Shown: positions 46,001 to 57,949 of the stretch, piece after piece
Position numbering within the stretch: position 1 is the first letter of the stretch
Layout of the letters: every line of letters begins with the position of its first letter
NCBI GenBank assembly: GCA_024291935.2
Contig: CM044311.1
Span: 26,974,001 to 27,038,000 of the forward strand
DNA from: Okapia johnstoni
Taxonomy: Eukaryota > Chordata > Mammalia > Artiodactyla > Giraffidae
Direction: 5' to 3'
DNA: 64,000 nucleotides
Translations under genes and position numbers: made by a program
Notes under the pieces: generated by a model
Seen by the model: the letters and a program-made list of their open reading frames with translations, nothing else
What the model was told of the DNA's origin: nothing
Databases searched by the model: none

Positions 46001-46870
46001 CCTTTTTTTGAAAAGGTGATTTTTCTCAATTTTTAAACTGAAAACAAGTAAAATCTTTAATGCAGCTCTCATGAAGGACTATATATATAATCAACATATG
46101 TGTTTATATATTATAGTGATAAAAGTCATGGTAAAATTAAAAAAAAAACACGATATGAGGTCATATAAGAGAGCACTAAATTGCTCTGATTTACACTGAC
46201 AAATGATAAATGAGAAATGATATCACCATTTTCCTGATAGTGAAACCAAATTTGAATGCTAAGCAAATAAATAAAAAAGACAAGACAAACCACTGACGAC
46301 TACTCAAATGCATGGAGAATGGACTCTGCAGACTAACTCCACTACTGGTTCACTTTTCTAACTAGAATATCTTGCCCAATCCTATTGAAATATCTAAAAT
46401 TTTGTTCATTTGTGCTCTGTCCTAGTTGGCCAGCAAATAGAGGAAGTAAATGGAATCTTTCCTTTGTGATTTATCTTAATGAGGAACAAAGATTTAGACA
46501 TCAAAGATGTTATGGCTTGGATAAACAATGTTCTCAGATTAGGTCTCCTCCAGGAAATTACATGGAAAAAATTCCGGTGGTCATTAACTTCTTACAGAAA
46601 TTGAGCAGAAATATTAAAACTTAAATTACAATTTGGATGCCTAAATCTGAGTTGAAATTTTCCCCTATGAGAAATGGAGGCATATGAAAGCCCATGATTT
46701 CATTTAACAGATGAAGAGAATATAGGAAAAAATGCTTCAGCCTATATGGCTAGCCAACATTTTAGAGTTTGAACAAAAATTCAGATAATATTAATGAAAT
46801 AAATATATGGTGGGGAGCAACTCTAGATTGTATCAAAAGACAATTTATTATTCTTATTCTAAATCTGTCA
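43040..46870. other. Repeat-poor island
   Basis: About 3.8 kb in which I recognise no ruminant or older repeat, the longest such stretch in the window. Two sub-regions, 43990-44420 and 45180-45620, are less AT-biased than their surroundings and hold transcription-factor-like words (GCAGCTGC E-boxes, ATGCATAT octamer-like). 44660-45020 is strongly purine-rich. No convincing gene. Confidence 0.4.
43992..44131 (+). other. Exon-like segment in the repeat-poor island
   Basis: A pyrimidine tract (43948-43988) ends in AG at 43990-43991. After 140 bp, GTAAGT follows (GT at 44132-44133). One frame is open across the segment (it contains ACDPHWIKK near the start and VGFWH near the end) and a second is open for most of it. 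Family not recognised. It could be an untranslated or coding exon, or simply conserved non-coding DNA. Confidence 0.22.
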
Positions 46871-46874
46871 TTAA

Positions 46875-47698
46875 ATAGAAATGTCAGGTTGGATGAGCAC
46901 AAGCCGGAATCAAGATTGCTGGGAGAAATATCAGTAACCTCATATATGCAGATGACACCACCCTTATGGCAGAAAGCAAAAAGGAACTAAAGAGCCTCTT
47001 GATGAAGGTGAAAGAAGGGAGTTAAAAGGCTGGCTTAAATCTCAACATTCAAAAAACAAAGATCATGGCACCGGTCCCATCACTTCATGGCAAATAGATG
47101 GGGAAATAGTGACAGACTTTATTTTCTTGGGCTCCAAAATCACTGAAGATGGTGACTGCAGCCATGAAATTAAAAGACATTTGCTCCTTGGAAGAAAAGT
47201 TATGACCAACCTAGTCAGGATATTAAAAAGAGAGACATCACTTTACTGACAAAGGTCCATCTAGTCAAAGCTATGATTTTTCCAGAAGTCATGTATGGAT
47301 GCAAGGTCAGACCATAAAGAAAACTGAGCGCCCAAGAATTAATCCTTTTGAGCTGTGGCATTGGAGAAGGCTCTTGAGAATCCCTTGGACTGCAAGGAAA
47401 TCAAACCAGTCAATCCTAAAGGAAATCAGTCCTGAATATTCATTGGAAGGACTGATGCTGAAGCTGAAACTCCAATACTTTGGCCACCTGATGCAAAGAA
47501 CTGATTCACTGGAAAGACCTTGATCCTGGGAAAGACTGAAGGCAGGAGGAGAATGGGATGATAGAGGATGAGATGGTTGAATGGCATCATGGACACAATG
47601 GACATCAGTTTGAGCAAGCTCCGGGTGTTGATGGACAGGGAAGCCTGGCGTGCTGCAGTCTACGGGGTCGCAAAGAGTCAGGCACAACTGAGTGACTG
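46875..47698 (+). mobile_element. BovB 3' fragment with decayed YADD region
   Basis: Sense BovB from the end of the RT core ('caataaccic'-like region, here 'cagtaacctcatatatgcagatgacacc', the YADD codons) through the C-terminal domain to the GACTGAGTGACTGA tail. Several frameshifts; 47299-47523 keeps a C-terminal piece. Confidence 0.9.
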
Positions 47699-47757
47699 AT
47701 ATTAGGCAAATCATAATACTTTTGAATCAAAATTTCTTTATATATTAGGAATGAAAG

Positions 47758-47960
47758 AAAATCGCTCAGTCATTTCTGACTCTTTGTGACCCCATGGACT
47801 GCAGCCCGCCGGGCTTCTCAGTCCTTGGAATTTTCCAGGCAAGAATACTGGAGTGGCTTGCCATTCCCTTCCCCAGGGGATCTTCCTGACCCAGGGACTG
47901 AACCCAGGTGTCCAGCACTGTGGGCAGATTTTTTACTGTCTGAGCCACCAAGGAAGCCTA
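47758..47960 (-). mobile_element. Bov-tA SINE (antisense)
   Basis: Antisense SINE from 'atcgctcagtcatttctgac' to 'gagccaccaaggaagcc'. Confidence 0.92.
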
Positions 47961-49395
47961 AAGTACAAATTAAATTTCATATTAAAAACCCTCCCACTGA
48001 AATTAGCTCACATTGCCTAGGAAGAAGAGGATTAATAATTCCTAAATCTGTTTACATTATAAAGCTTCAGAGAACATTATGAAATCCATGAACATCTCCT
48101 TATCAAAATGTTCATATTCATAGGCTCATGATAATTTGCATATAATTTTAATATTTCAAGAATCTCAAGATATTCATACACTTAGATGGAGACCATGAAC
48201 TTCATGTAAAAAAGTTATGAATAATGATTTGTTAATTTGTATATCTCAAATAACTGAAAAAATCGTTTATTTTTGTCCTCATATCTCAAGCAAAGTATCT
48301 GCCCTAGAGCTGATACTCAATATATTTGGGGCGTATAAATGTTTTCTCAAATATTTTTTTAATTAAAGCTTTGAGCTAAGTACTTTAAAATCACATTGTG
48401 TCTGAACAACGTGAGTTAAAATGCAAAGTAGAAACCAGGAACCACATCTAATTTACTTGGTTCAATGAATGTTCAGACTTTCCTGTAGTGCAATTAGACA
48501 AAAAGAGGACACTGGAGAAAGTGGTCATGTGTATGGAAATGTGGAGTAGGTGGCATCTCGACTGAATTTTATATTGTCATCTCTATAGTTTTTATACAAA
48601 GAAAGTTTCATAATCTCCTTGTTGGAAAAATACTATATAATTACTCTATCATCAGCTCATGGAATACAAAAGAGTTTTTCTTATGAAACTTACAATAAAA
48701 TGCAATGTAGAATGCTTACAGTCATTGTTCATTAATTTTCTTGTGTGTTGCTTATGAAATCAGGTATAGTATCACGTTTATAGCTATACCAATGTGACTC
48801 TCATAAAACATGCAGAGTTTACTGCCGCAAAGTAGAAAACCAGATATAATCAAAGAAGTTTAATTGGACCCATTTTATACCCAAGGTCAAATGATGTGCC
48901 CAAATGGAGTATAATATACTTACCACTATCCGAAGAGGCCAAAGATTTAGCACTACTCTTATAGCATTATATCATGATTATATCACGTGGTCAAGGCAGT
49001 TTTTCAAAGATCTAGCTTAACCAAGGAAAGAAGACATCTGTAGAAATGACTATAATTTACAGGTAAGTCTAACCTTAGATAAGTTACCTAGTTTTTTATT
49101 GAGAGTGGCTCTTGCTTACATAAAGTGTTCAAAATAACGGTAGCTGTATAACTGTAAAGTGTACAGCAACATGGCTGGTACAAAGCAAACAGTGAAAACA
49201 TGGTAACTGCTACATTTGTATTTTTAACATCATTATTACAATTGTACAACTAATTAAGTATTAACACAGCAGAACTTAGACTCATTAAAATTTTCCTTTC
49301 CTCTTTCGGCAAAATGAAAAACTTTTAAATAATCTTTCTAATAGACACGACTTACCATGAATCTGGAATATGTATTAACCAAACTAATGTCTCAA
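47961..49395. other. Unassigned sequence
   Basis: AT-rich; no gene or repeat recognised. Confidence 0.4.
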
Positions 49396-49398
49396 GGG

Positions 49399-49511
49399 GG
49401 CTTCCCTAATGGGAAATCCACTCCAGTATTCCTGCCCAGAGAATTCTATGGACAGAGCAGCTTGGAGGGCTACAGTCCATGGGGTTGCAAAGAGTCAGAT
49501 GCGACTGAGCA
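49399..49511 (+). mobile_element. Bov-tA SINE with internal deletion
   Basis: The first bases of the head (GGCTTCCCTAATGG) are joined directly to the body ('gaaatccactccagtattcc'), so about 90 bp covering most of the tRNA-like part is missing. It ends GCGACTGAGCAAC. Confidence 0.87.
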
Positions 49512-49562
49512 ACACACACACACACACACACACACAGACACACACAAACACACACACACAGA
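49512..49562. repeat. (CA)n microsatellite at the SINE tail
   Basis: An imperfect CA tract that starts directly at the SINE 3' end, a common place for microsatellites to grow. Confidence 0.95.
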
Positions 49563-49845
49563 GTGTTTCATGAATAAGTCCTATATGACCAAATTTTGTT
49601 CTAAAGTTGCATAAAATCTAATTTATTATGTTCTTGCTTACAATGTTTGTTTCTAAAAGAACTCTGGGGATAAAAGTCACTGCTGGGGGGTGTCTTTGCA
49701 CCAAGAACAGTGTTTAAAACAATCGATCCCTTAAGTACTACTTAAAAATATACTTAAAATGCATATAATATTATTATAGCTACAGTGGCTGCTTTCTCTG
49801 AACCAGGATCTGGTGACAATGATCTTATCTCAAATCAACAATTGT
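49563..49845. other. Unassigned sequence
   Basis: Nothing recognised. Confidence 0.4.
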
Positions 49846-49846
49846 G

Positions 49847-50322
49847 TTCAGTTCAGTTCAGTCGCTCAGTCGTGTCCGACTCTTTGCGACCCCATGAACT
49901 GCAGTACGCCAGGCCTCTCTGTGCATCACCAACTCCTGGAGTCTACCCAAACCCATGTCCATCGAATCAGTGATGCCATCCAGCCATCTCATCCTCTGTC
50001 ATCCCCTTCTCTTCCTGCCCCCAATCCTTCCCAGCATCAGGGTCTTTTCCAATGAGTCAATTCTTCCCATGAGTGGCCAAAGTATTGGAGTTTCAGCTTC
50101 AACATCAGTCCTTCCAATGAACAACCAGGATTGATCTCCTCTAGAATGGATTGATTGGATCTCCTTGCAGTCCAAGGGACTCTCAAGAGTCTTCTCCAAC
50201 ACCACAGTTCAAAAGCATCAATTCTGCGGCGCTCAGCTTTCTTCACCATCCAACTCTCACATCCATACATGGCCACTGGAAAAACCACAGCCTTGACTAG
50301 ATGCACTTTTGTTGGCAACTGC
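49847..50322 (-). mobile_element. BovB 3' fragment (antisense)
   Basis: From the TTCAGTTCAGTTCAG tail to the 'gccttgactagatgcacttttgttggcaa' part of the C-terminal coding region. A 93-codon minus frame (50318-50037) keeps YGCESW and WCWRRLLRV. No clear TSD. Confidence 0.92.
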
Positions 50323-52025
50323 TTTTAACTACTAAGCAATGTACCAGGGCATTTTTGGACACCTTAAGAACTCTGAAATCAATGCACTTTTGTTTGCATA
50401 TACCACGGAAAGTACTGCATATACTGTGGAAGGCATCTGTTAGATAGCAGAACATGTGCACTTCAACTGACATTTAAATATTCAAGGGGATGCATGATTA
50501 CCTCTTAAGTAAAATAATTTTATTGATTCTCCCTTAGTTTTATTTATGTAAAGAACTATAATATAACAGTGTGGTTGTATATTTCATTTTCTTTCAAAAG
50601 ATGGAAGGATCTTGTAGTTTTTCTTTTAGCTAATATTAACGTGTTACATAGGATTCTTATCATTTGAATTGGAGTAAAAACTGACAAAATTTGCTTTACC
50701 TTCAAAGAATTAAGGTGCATCCATCACAAGAGAATAAATTTTTTTGCTGATAATTCCTCCCATAGACTTGCTTTGGAAGATATAGGAATATTAGCAGAAG
50801 ATGAATTCAGGAGCTAGAAGCCTTATCAGAGGCTATAAAATGACTCACTGATAAACTCAAACTGTGCCCTGCTCCAGGGCAGTCATAATTTGACCATTTT
50901 TCAAATCAGTCAAATTCTCCTGACTTGCTTTGCCTCTAATAGCAGAAAGTGAAGAACCTTGAAATAAAGACAAAGGTGACTCTATGTGTTTACACACATT
51001 ATGAAGGGAAATCAAAGGCTACTTCTATATCTAAATTGAAAATTGGTTTTACAAGGAATCTTGGCCTGGAAGATGAAGACAGTTTTGAAATTCTTTCCCA
51101 GCCTCCAGTCATCTCAGAGACTCACAGTAACAACCTGAAGCAGATCATTTCTAACTCTCTGTCTCTATTTCATCACTAAAAATCTAAGACCAGGGCTTTC
51201 AGGCTTCCACCCCTGTCACACCAGAATAATTTTATAAAAATGAATGTCAGTGTGCAAAGTGTAAACACAGAGTATCAATTTTAGAGGGTATACGAATAAC
51301 CTCTGAGTTACTACACTGTATCTATTTTGCAGTCGAAGGAGATAATAAATAATTCAACTACCAGCAGCTTAACAGAGAAACTACCAGACAAATGAATGTA
51401 GTCAGTAATATAACCTATTCTTTTCCTTTGTATTTTGTAGATAATCACAGAGATTCGCTGCTTATTTCATCAGTTTGGATGAGACGTCAATCTAACAATT
51501 CCATCATCTATGGCTCAGTTGAAATTGAGCCTGGGGCTTTAGTAAGACAACGAAAAACTCAGAATAAAGACTTAGCCCTAGCTGAATTTATGAAGTGATG
51601 TTGCTTTGAGGTCCAGGAAAACCCCAAACAGTTAGAGCTTGGCTTCTAACGTACATTTCTGCTGCTTGAATGAGCTCAATGGTCAGTCACAGTTTTATTG
51701 CACTATTTTCCAAATACTCCGTTTTCATGTTCCTTCTTTGTATTTTTCTAACCACTCATGGTCTTTTCTAAGTGCCCAGATGCTTACAGTGTACAAAGGT
51801 TTTTCTCTCTTTTTATGGTGAACAAATTTGTTAAATAATCACATTCTTCATCTTTATTTAAAGCTTTTAGTACAGTTCCTCTGTTTCTTTTTTTTTTCTG
51901 TTCTGGGAAGATGAGTAATAGCTTTAAAGAAAATTTTGTATACTTTATTCAGGAGAGAAACTTAATATTGCCTATTGTCAACCTAAGTGTATTTTAAATG
52001 GTTGAATGCATGTCGTGATGCCAAA
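50323..52025. other. Unassigned, largely repeat-free sequence
   Basis: No named repeat. It contains the exon-like segment at 51441-51598, described separately. Confidence 0.4.
51441..51598 (+). other. Possible terminal exon, unidentified
   Basis: A T-rich tract (51416-51436) ends TTTTGTAG at 51440, a good 3' splice site. From there a frame runs 52 codons to a TGA at 51596-51598. The peptide is polar and basic near its end (VRQRKTQNKD). No polyadenylation signal is seen close by. Family not recognised; chance is possible. Confidence 0.2.
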
Positions 52026-52366
52026 GGTCCATAATGGGGACATTTACTAACAAAGCAACATAATAGATTTGAGCGCATCTGACTATCAAAGTGAGTTGTT
52101 GTTGTGTTAGTGGCTCAGTCATGTCTGACTCTTTGTGACCCCACGGTCTGTCCATGGAATTCTCTAGGCAAGAATACTGGAGTGAGTTGTCATTCGCTTT
52201 TCCAGGGGATTTTCCCAACCCAGGGATCTAACCCGGGTCTCCTACATTGCAGGCAGATTCTTTATCCTCCGAGCCACTAGGGAAGCTCAAAAGGGTGTCC
52301 AGAGAGGGGGCATCTACTAGCGAAGCAACATAATAGATTTGAATACATCTGAATATCAAAGTGAGT
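52026..52366. repeat. 71-bp direct repeat flanking a SINE
   Basis: 52026-52096 and 52296-52366 align without gaps at about 59 of 71 positions; both contain GCAACATAATAGATTT and end ATCAAAGTGAGT. A Bov SINE lies exactly between. This is much longer than a TSD and more diverged than a recent event would leave. Confidence 0.88.
52097..52290 (-). mobile_element. Bov-tA SINE (antisense)
   Basis: From a TGTTGTTGTGTTAG tail to 'gagccactagggaagctc', with a short deletion after the 'ccccacgg' motif. Confidence 0.9.
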
Positions 52367-52427
52367 GAGCCAGGAATTAACATTGCTTAAGAGGAACACT
52401 TGCAAAATGAGAGGGCTACACCAGTGG

Positions 52428-52575
52428 TTTCCCTACATAGTTCCAGATTTTTCTGCTTCTGGGTCTCATGCACATACAGACATGCTGAACCAAACGTACA
52501 CTGGTAGGGCCTATGTACCTGCGTGATACACTCTTAACATGATGCACAGACAAGTTTGGGAACCACAGGGCTAAC
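52428..52575. mobile_element. hAT-Charlie-like MITE fragment
   Basis: The terminal motifs 'ccagtggtttccc' and 'tttgggaaccacagg' are inverted, as in non-autonomous hAT elements. Family assignment is tentative. Confidence 0.5.
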
Positions 52576-53085
52576 TTTCATGAAATGTCAATAGTTGAAT
52601 CATCTAAAGTAGTCAATGGTAAATATTACAAATATTGAAAAATCTATTTTTGAGACAAAATGTTTCATAATATACACACAAACAATTCTCCTAGCATTAC
52701 CTGACATCGAATTGCTATAAAATTCACTTTGAGGTAGGATGGATGTGTTCTGAATTCCATCAAGGGGATTTATATATTAAAGAATCAATGGAATCTTATT
52801 TTTAAGGAGCGCAATAAGGTAATTTCAAGGTATCCTCCCATTTGGTTCAATGAGAAAGGTTCACGAGTCATCTATGAATTCAAGCAGTTGGAAAAGGACT
52901 AAAGAAATCACAACATTGCATTTATGAGGTTAAATCTACAAGAGATGCAAGAAGAGAAAAATACTTATAATGCAAGGCTTTATTATGACACTACTAGTAC
53001 AAGACAGAACAAGAGGACAAAAATGTAAGAGAGGCGATAGAAGATGTAACTAACATAACCAACATCTTCAGTCAGTGATCAGTGA

Positions 53086-53371
53086 CAGTCACTCAGTTGT
53101 GTCCAACTCTTTACAACCCATGGACTGTACAGTCCATGGAATTCTCCAGGCCAGAATACTGGGGTGGGTAGCCTTTCCCTTCTCCAGGGATCAAACCCAG
53201 GTCCCCCACATTGCAGGTGGATTTTTTACCAGCTGAAGCACAAGGGAAGCCCAAGAATACTGGAGTGGGTAGCCTATCCCTTCTCCAGTGGATCCTCCCA
53301 ATCCAGGAATTGAACCAGGGTCTCTTGCATTGCAGGCAGATTTTTAGCAACTGAGCTATGAGGGAAGCCCC
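53086..53371 (-). mobile_element. Two joined Bov-tA units (antisense)
   Basis: A full antisense unit (53086-53252) ends in 'aagggaagccc' and is followed at once by a second antisense body-head piece (53253-53371). The mirror arrangement occurs in sense at 61275-61525, suggesting a dimeric SINE subfamily. Confidence 0.85.
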
Positions 53372-55314
53372 AGAGAATAATAGAGTAGATCTAATTAATA
53401 AACTTTAAAAATTGTTAAATAATAAGAGACAAAGTACTAGGTAATCTGATCAAGAAAAATCAGTAAGAGCATAGTAAAGAAGTTATGTAAAGTAAGAAAT
53501 GGAAAAAGGAGTAACTATTGAAACCAAAGAAATTATAACATACTGACATGCATACATATGCACACATGTTCATAGACACACACAACGGACTGCTTTGAAG
53601 AGCTTTATTCAAATAAACTTGAAAAATTAGATAACTATATATTACCAAATCTATTACACTTGTATACAAATCTTAGACCAATTTCTGCAGGAAAAAAAAC
53701 ACTGAAACTATTCTAGAAGTTATTCCACAAAAAGCATCAGGCCCTGATGTTTTGACCAGGGATTATTTTTATCTATTTTCTATGGCTATATAAACTAAAG
53801 ACTGTAGAAATCATTTCAGTGCATTAAGAATAAATTAAATATTCATAATTTCTCTTATGAAATAAGTATAGCAATGATACCTAAAAATAAATACATCACA
53901 AAAAAGAAAAGACTAACATCACTCACAATGTAAGAAAGCTAAATAAAATATTAACAAACTGAATATAATACCATATTAAGAAACTAATGCCAGGACAAAA
54001 TGGCTTTATTCTAGGAATGGAAAATCACTTCAATATTTAGAAATCTACTATCACATTATTATGTCATAGATCTAAGGGGAAACATGATCTCTATAGAAGC
54101 TGAAAACAGTTTTGACAAGATTAAACACTCATTCATGATTAAATAAAATGCAAAACAAAATAGAAATTGAGGGTTACTTTATCTAAAATCCATTATTTTA
54201 TTTATGAGGAAAACAGAAATATCTTCACTAACATTGAAAACAAGGTAACCATGCCCACTATTTATGGGGCTATTCAGGAATGCAATCAAGATATTAGCTT
54301 ATGTAATTAGATGACAGATATTAATTAGTGGCACAAAAACAGTTAAAGAAGAAGGAAAACTATCTCTATTTGCAGGCAATATGAATAGAATACAAGGAAA
54401 ACCTCAAAGCATGAATGAGAAAGCTAATTCAAATTGAGAATCCAATAGGTATCTTGATATAATATCAATAAACAAAAGTACATAGCTTTAATATATCAAC
54501 AAAGAAAAAAAGGAAATAATGACAGAGGGAAATCATTTACAATAACAATAAAGAGGATTAAATACTTAGGAATTAATTTAACAAGCAATGCAGAACATTT
54601 AACATTTTTTCTCATACTCCTAAAATACATAAAAGTAGACATGAACAAATTAAAAAGTAATACCCTGTTCTTGACTAAGACAACTGGACATTAAAAAGAT
54701 TTGAGCTCTCCCTAAATTAAATTAAAAACTCAGTAAAATTCCAACAAAAGCACCGGCAAGCTATTTTATAGATTGACCAGCTAGACAAGTTGATTCTAAA
54801 GTCTATTTTAAAATCAAATATGAAAGAACAGCCAGGGAAACACTAAATAACAATAATTACAAGGGGGACCAGCACTACTAGATTAAAATATATTATAAAT
54901 CCTCTATACTTAAAACATGTAGTACTGTACAAAGGTAGACAAATAATTCAAAAGAGTGGAATACAACAACCAGAACTAGTCTAAAATTTAAGACATGTTA
55001 AAAATGGCATCTCTAATCACTCAAGTAAAGATAAACTTTTAATAATAGGTGCTGGCACAACTGGGTAGCCACTTGTAAAGAGATTAAAATTAGGTTCATA
55101 GCTCATAGCACATACCAAAATAAATTCTAAATGCATTAGGGATCAAGATTTCAAAATGAAACCAGAAAAGTACCAGAAAAAAGCATTAATAAATTCCTCT
55201 TTTCCCATGTATTAGGAAAAGTCTTTCTAGATTTCATTTAGTGACTTCAGTTGCAAAATCACTTAAAGAAAATATTCTAACATTTCTCATCACCAGGAAA
55301 AAAATGATTTTTTA

Positions 55315-55465
55315 ACTATATGAGGTGATAAATGTTAATTAGACTTATCATGGTAAATATTTTGCAATATATATATGTATATATGTCAAGTCATTATGCT
55401 GTACATCTTAAACTTATATAGCACTGTATGTCAACTATATCTCTAAAATTGGAAAACAAAAATGT
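55315..55465 (+). mobile_element. L1MA-type 3' end within the older L1
   Basis: 'gaggtgataaatgttaattagacttatcatgg' through 'acatcttaaacttatatagcactgtatgtcaactatatctc' is an L1 3' terminus lying between ORF2 segments that otherwise continue, so it is probably a separate insertion. Confidence 0.6.
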
Positions 55466-55893
55466 AGAAGATTGATAACTTTGAATAAATGAAAAAAATA
55501 AAAATATGCAGGAGAAAGTTTGAAAAGACAATTGAAAAACTGAGAGAATACATTCACAACACACACAAAGGGCCACAATATATATCCAAATATATCAAAC
55601 ATTTTTAGAGACTGAGGAATAAATACTAAAACATAAAAATTGGAAAAATATTTGAATCAGCCATTTTCACACAAAAGATAAAAATAATCCCCTCTATATG
55701 AAAATATTTTAATTCAGTAATAATCAGTGAATGCAAATTAAAACACTGAGATACCATTTCTTAACTCATACTGGCAAAAACTAATGATATCACATTCTGT
55801 TTATGATGGTGTAGGGGGAAACACACACACCTCTCTATTACTTGTAGAAATAAAAATTGGTCCAAGGCTTCAGGAGATAAACTGGACAATACC

Positions 55894-56847
55894 TAACAAA
55901 ACATGAAAGAATGGACTGGTTCAAAATGGGGAAAGAAGTACATCAAGGCTGTATATTGTCACCCTGCTTATTTAACTTATATGCAAAGTACATCATATGA
56001 AATGTTGGGCTGGATGAATCATAAACTGGGATCAAGACTGTGGGAGAAATATCAATAACCTCACATATGCAGATGACACCACTCTTATGGCACAAAGCAA
56101 AAAGGAATGAAAGAGCCTCTTGATGAAGGTGAAAGAAGAGAGTGAAAAAGGTGGCTTGAAACTCAACATTCAAAAGACTAAGATCATGGCATCCAGTCCC
56201 ATCTCTTCATGGCAAACAGTTTTGGAAAGAATGGAAACAGTGAATGACTTTATCTTCTTGGGCTCTAAAATCACTGCAGATGGTGACTGCATGAAATTAA
56301 AAGATGTTTGCTCCTTAGAAGAAAATCTATGACAAACCTAGACAGCGTATTAAAAAGCAGAGATATTATTTCCAAAGGTCTGTATAGTCAAAGCTATGGT
56401 TTTTCCAGTAGTTATGTAAGGATATGAGAGTTGGAACATAAAGAAGGCTGAGTGCCCAAGAATTGATGCTTTTGAACTGTGGTGCTGAAGAAGACTCTTG
56501 AGAGTCCCTTGGACTGCAAGTAGATAAAATCAGTCAATCCTAAAAGAAATCAGTCCTGAATATTCATTGGAAGGACTGATGCTGAAGCTGAAGCTCCAAT
56601 ACTTTGGCCATCTGATGTGAAGAGACAACTTATTAGAAAAGACTCTGATATTGGGAAAGATTGAAGGCAGGAGGAGAATGGGACGACAGAGGATGAGATG
56701 GTTGGATGGCATTACTGACTCAGTGGACATGAGTTTGAGCAAGCTCCAGGAGATGGTGAAGGACAGGGAAGCTTGGCGTGCTGCGGTGCATGGGGTCACA
56801 ATGAGGCAGACAGGACTGAGTGGCTGAACAATAACAAATAACAAAAC
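55894..56847 (+). mobile_element. BovB nested in L1, 9-bp TSD
   Basis: Sense BovB (55903-56838), from the 'gactggttcaaaatggggaaagaagtacatcaaggctg' part of the RT to the ACTGAGTGGCTGAACAATAACAAA tail. TAACAAAAC flanks it at 55894-55902 and 56839-56847, and L1 ORF2 text resumes right after. The YADD codons lie near 56060-56072; frames are broken. Confidence 0.93.
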
Positions 56848-57420
56848 TACATATGTGATCATCCATTGACTTAGCAATTCAACTTCTAGGAATCTACCTT
56901 CATGATATCTCTGACAATTAGAAACTATGTATGCACTAATTTATTCACTTCAGCATTATATTAGGTGCAAAATGTTGGAAACAACCTAATGCGTGTGTAC
57001 AGTAAAATCATTTACTATATTACTTTAGAACCGCACAGCACAAGAACAGACCATGCAGCTGAACTGAGTTGGATTTGTTTTCAGAAAAAAATTGATAAAG
57101 AAGCAAATTACAAAAGAGTATCAGTAGTAGCTACCTGTCTTATAAGAAAAAAAAGATACAAGAAAATAAACATGTATCTGCTTATTTACATACCTGCAAA
57201 AGAAATACAGAAAGGGTAAACCAGAAACCAAAAAGAGTGGTTACCTACACGGAATGGGAGAAAAATGGGGGAAAAAAAAAAGAGGAGAATGGGAATCTGG
57301 CAGTAAGGATGTAGTGGGAGCAACATTTCCCCAAGCATAGCTTTTTTTTTTATATAGTTTCCTCTTTTAGAACTATGGTAAATTTCATAACTCCTGGAAA
57401 CTTAATAAAAAAGTAAAATT

Positions 57421-57949
57421 TACAAAATTAATTAAGAAATTAAATAACCCAGGACATGAGGTGAGACATATGAGTAACAAATGAACCTATTTATATTATA
57501 AATGAATAACACAACCTCACTGAATGGAAAGTAAAAGATAATAATGAACCAAAGTAGCTTTGGAAAAAAAATATTTTGAGATACTGTGAGGCAAAAATAA
57601 TTGTACACAATTATTTTACTCTCTTTATTAAGTCAGTTTCTCACAGGGGTAAGGGTGATCAATTTTATAATTACTTGATGTGTGTCCCAGGACTAAACAA
57701 ATAAGTAAGTATATTGTAGATAAGGAGAGTCAAGTTTTTCACTGTTTGAGAAAAATTTACAAACATGGAAAGGTAACTGGTTAGAATGAACCCTGTTTAT
57801 TAGATTAAAATCAGAGATATAAATATTAATTCATAATTGTTCATATATTTAAATACAGATTAATGTAGAAATAAATATGAATGCATGTCTATGCACAGAT
57901 TAGTATATATGCATATATTCCCTAAAATTGTGCATTAAAAGGGGCTACA
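57421..57949. other. AT-rich sequence, perhaps L1 3' UTR
   Basis: Possibly a continuation of the L1 3' UTR that follows. Not resolved. Confidence 0.35.

Larger units (their letters stand above)
53372..57420 (+). mobile_element. Decayed L1 (ORF2 and 3' end) with insertions
   Basis: Sense L1 text runs in ORF2 order: 'gagaataatagagtagatct', then 'aaaaagcatcaggccctgatg', then 'gccaggacaaaatggctttattctaggaatgg', then 'taaatacttaggaattaatttaac', then 'gcaaattaaaacactgagataccatttc', and after the BovB insertion 'tagcaattcaacttctaggaatctacc' and 'ttggaaacaacctaatg'. A separate L1 3'-UTR piece (about 55315-55465) interrupts it. Stops and frameshifts are everywhere; there is no usable frame. Confidence 0.82.

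Noticed and set aside
49511..49562. Possible repeat array
   Set aside because: Simple (CA)n expansion at a SINE tail; no CRISPR-like spacer structure.
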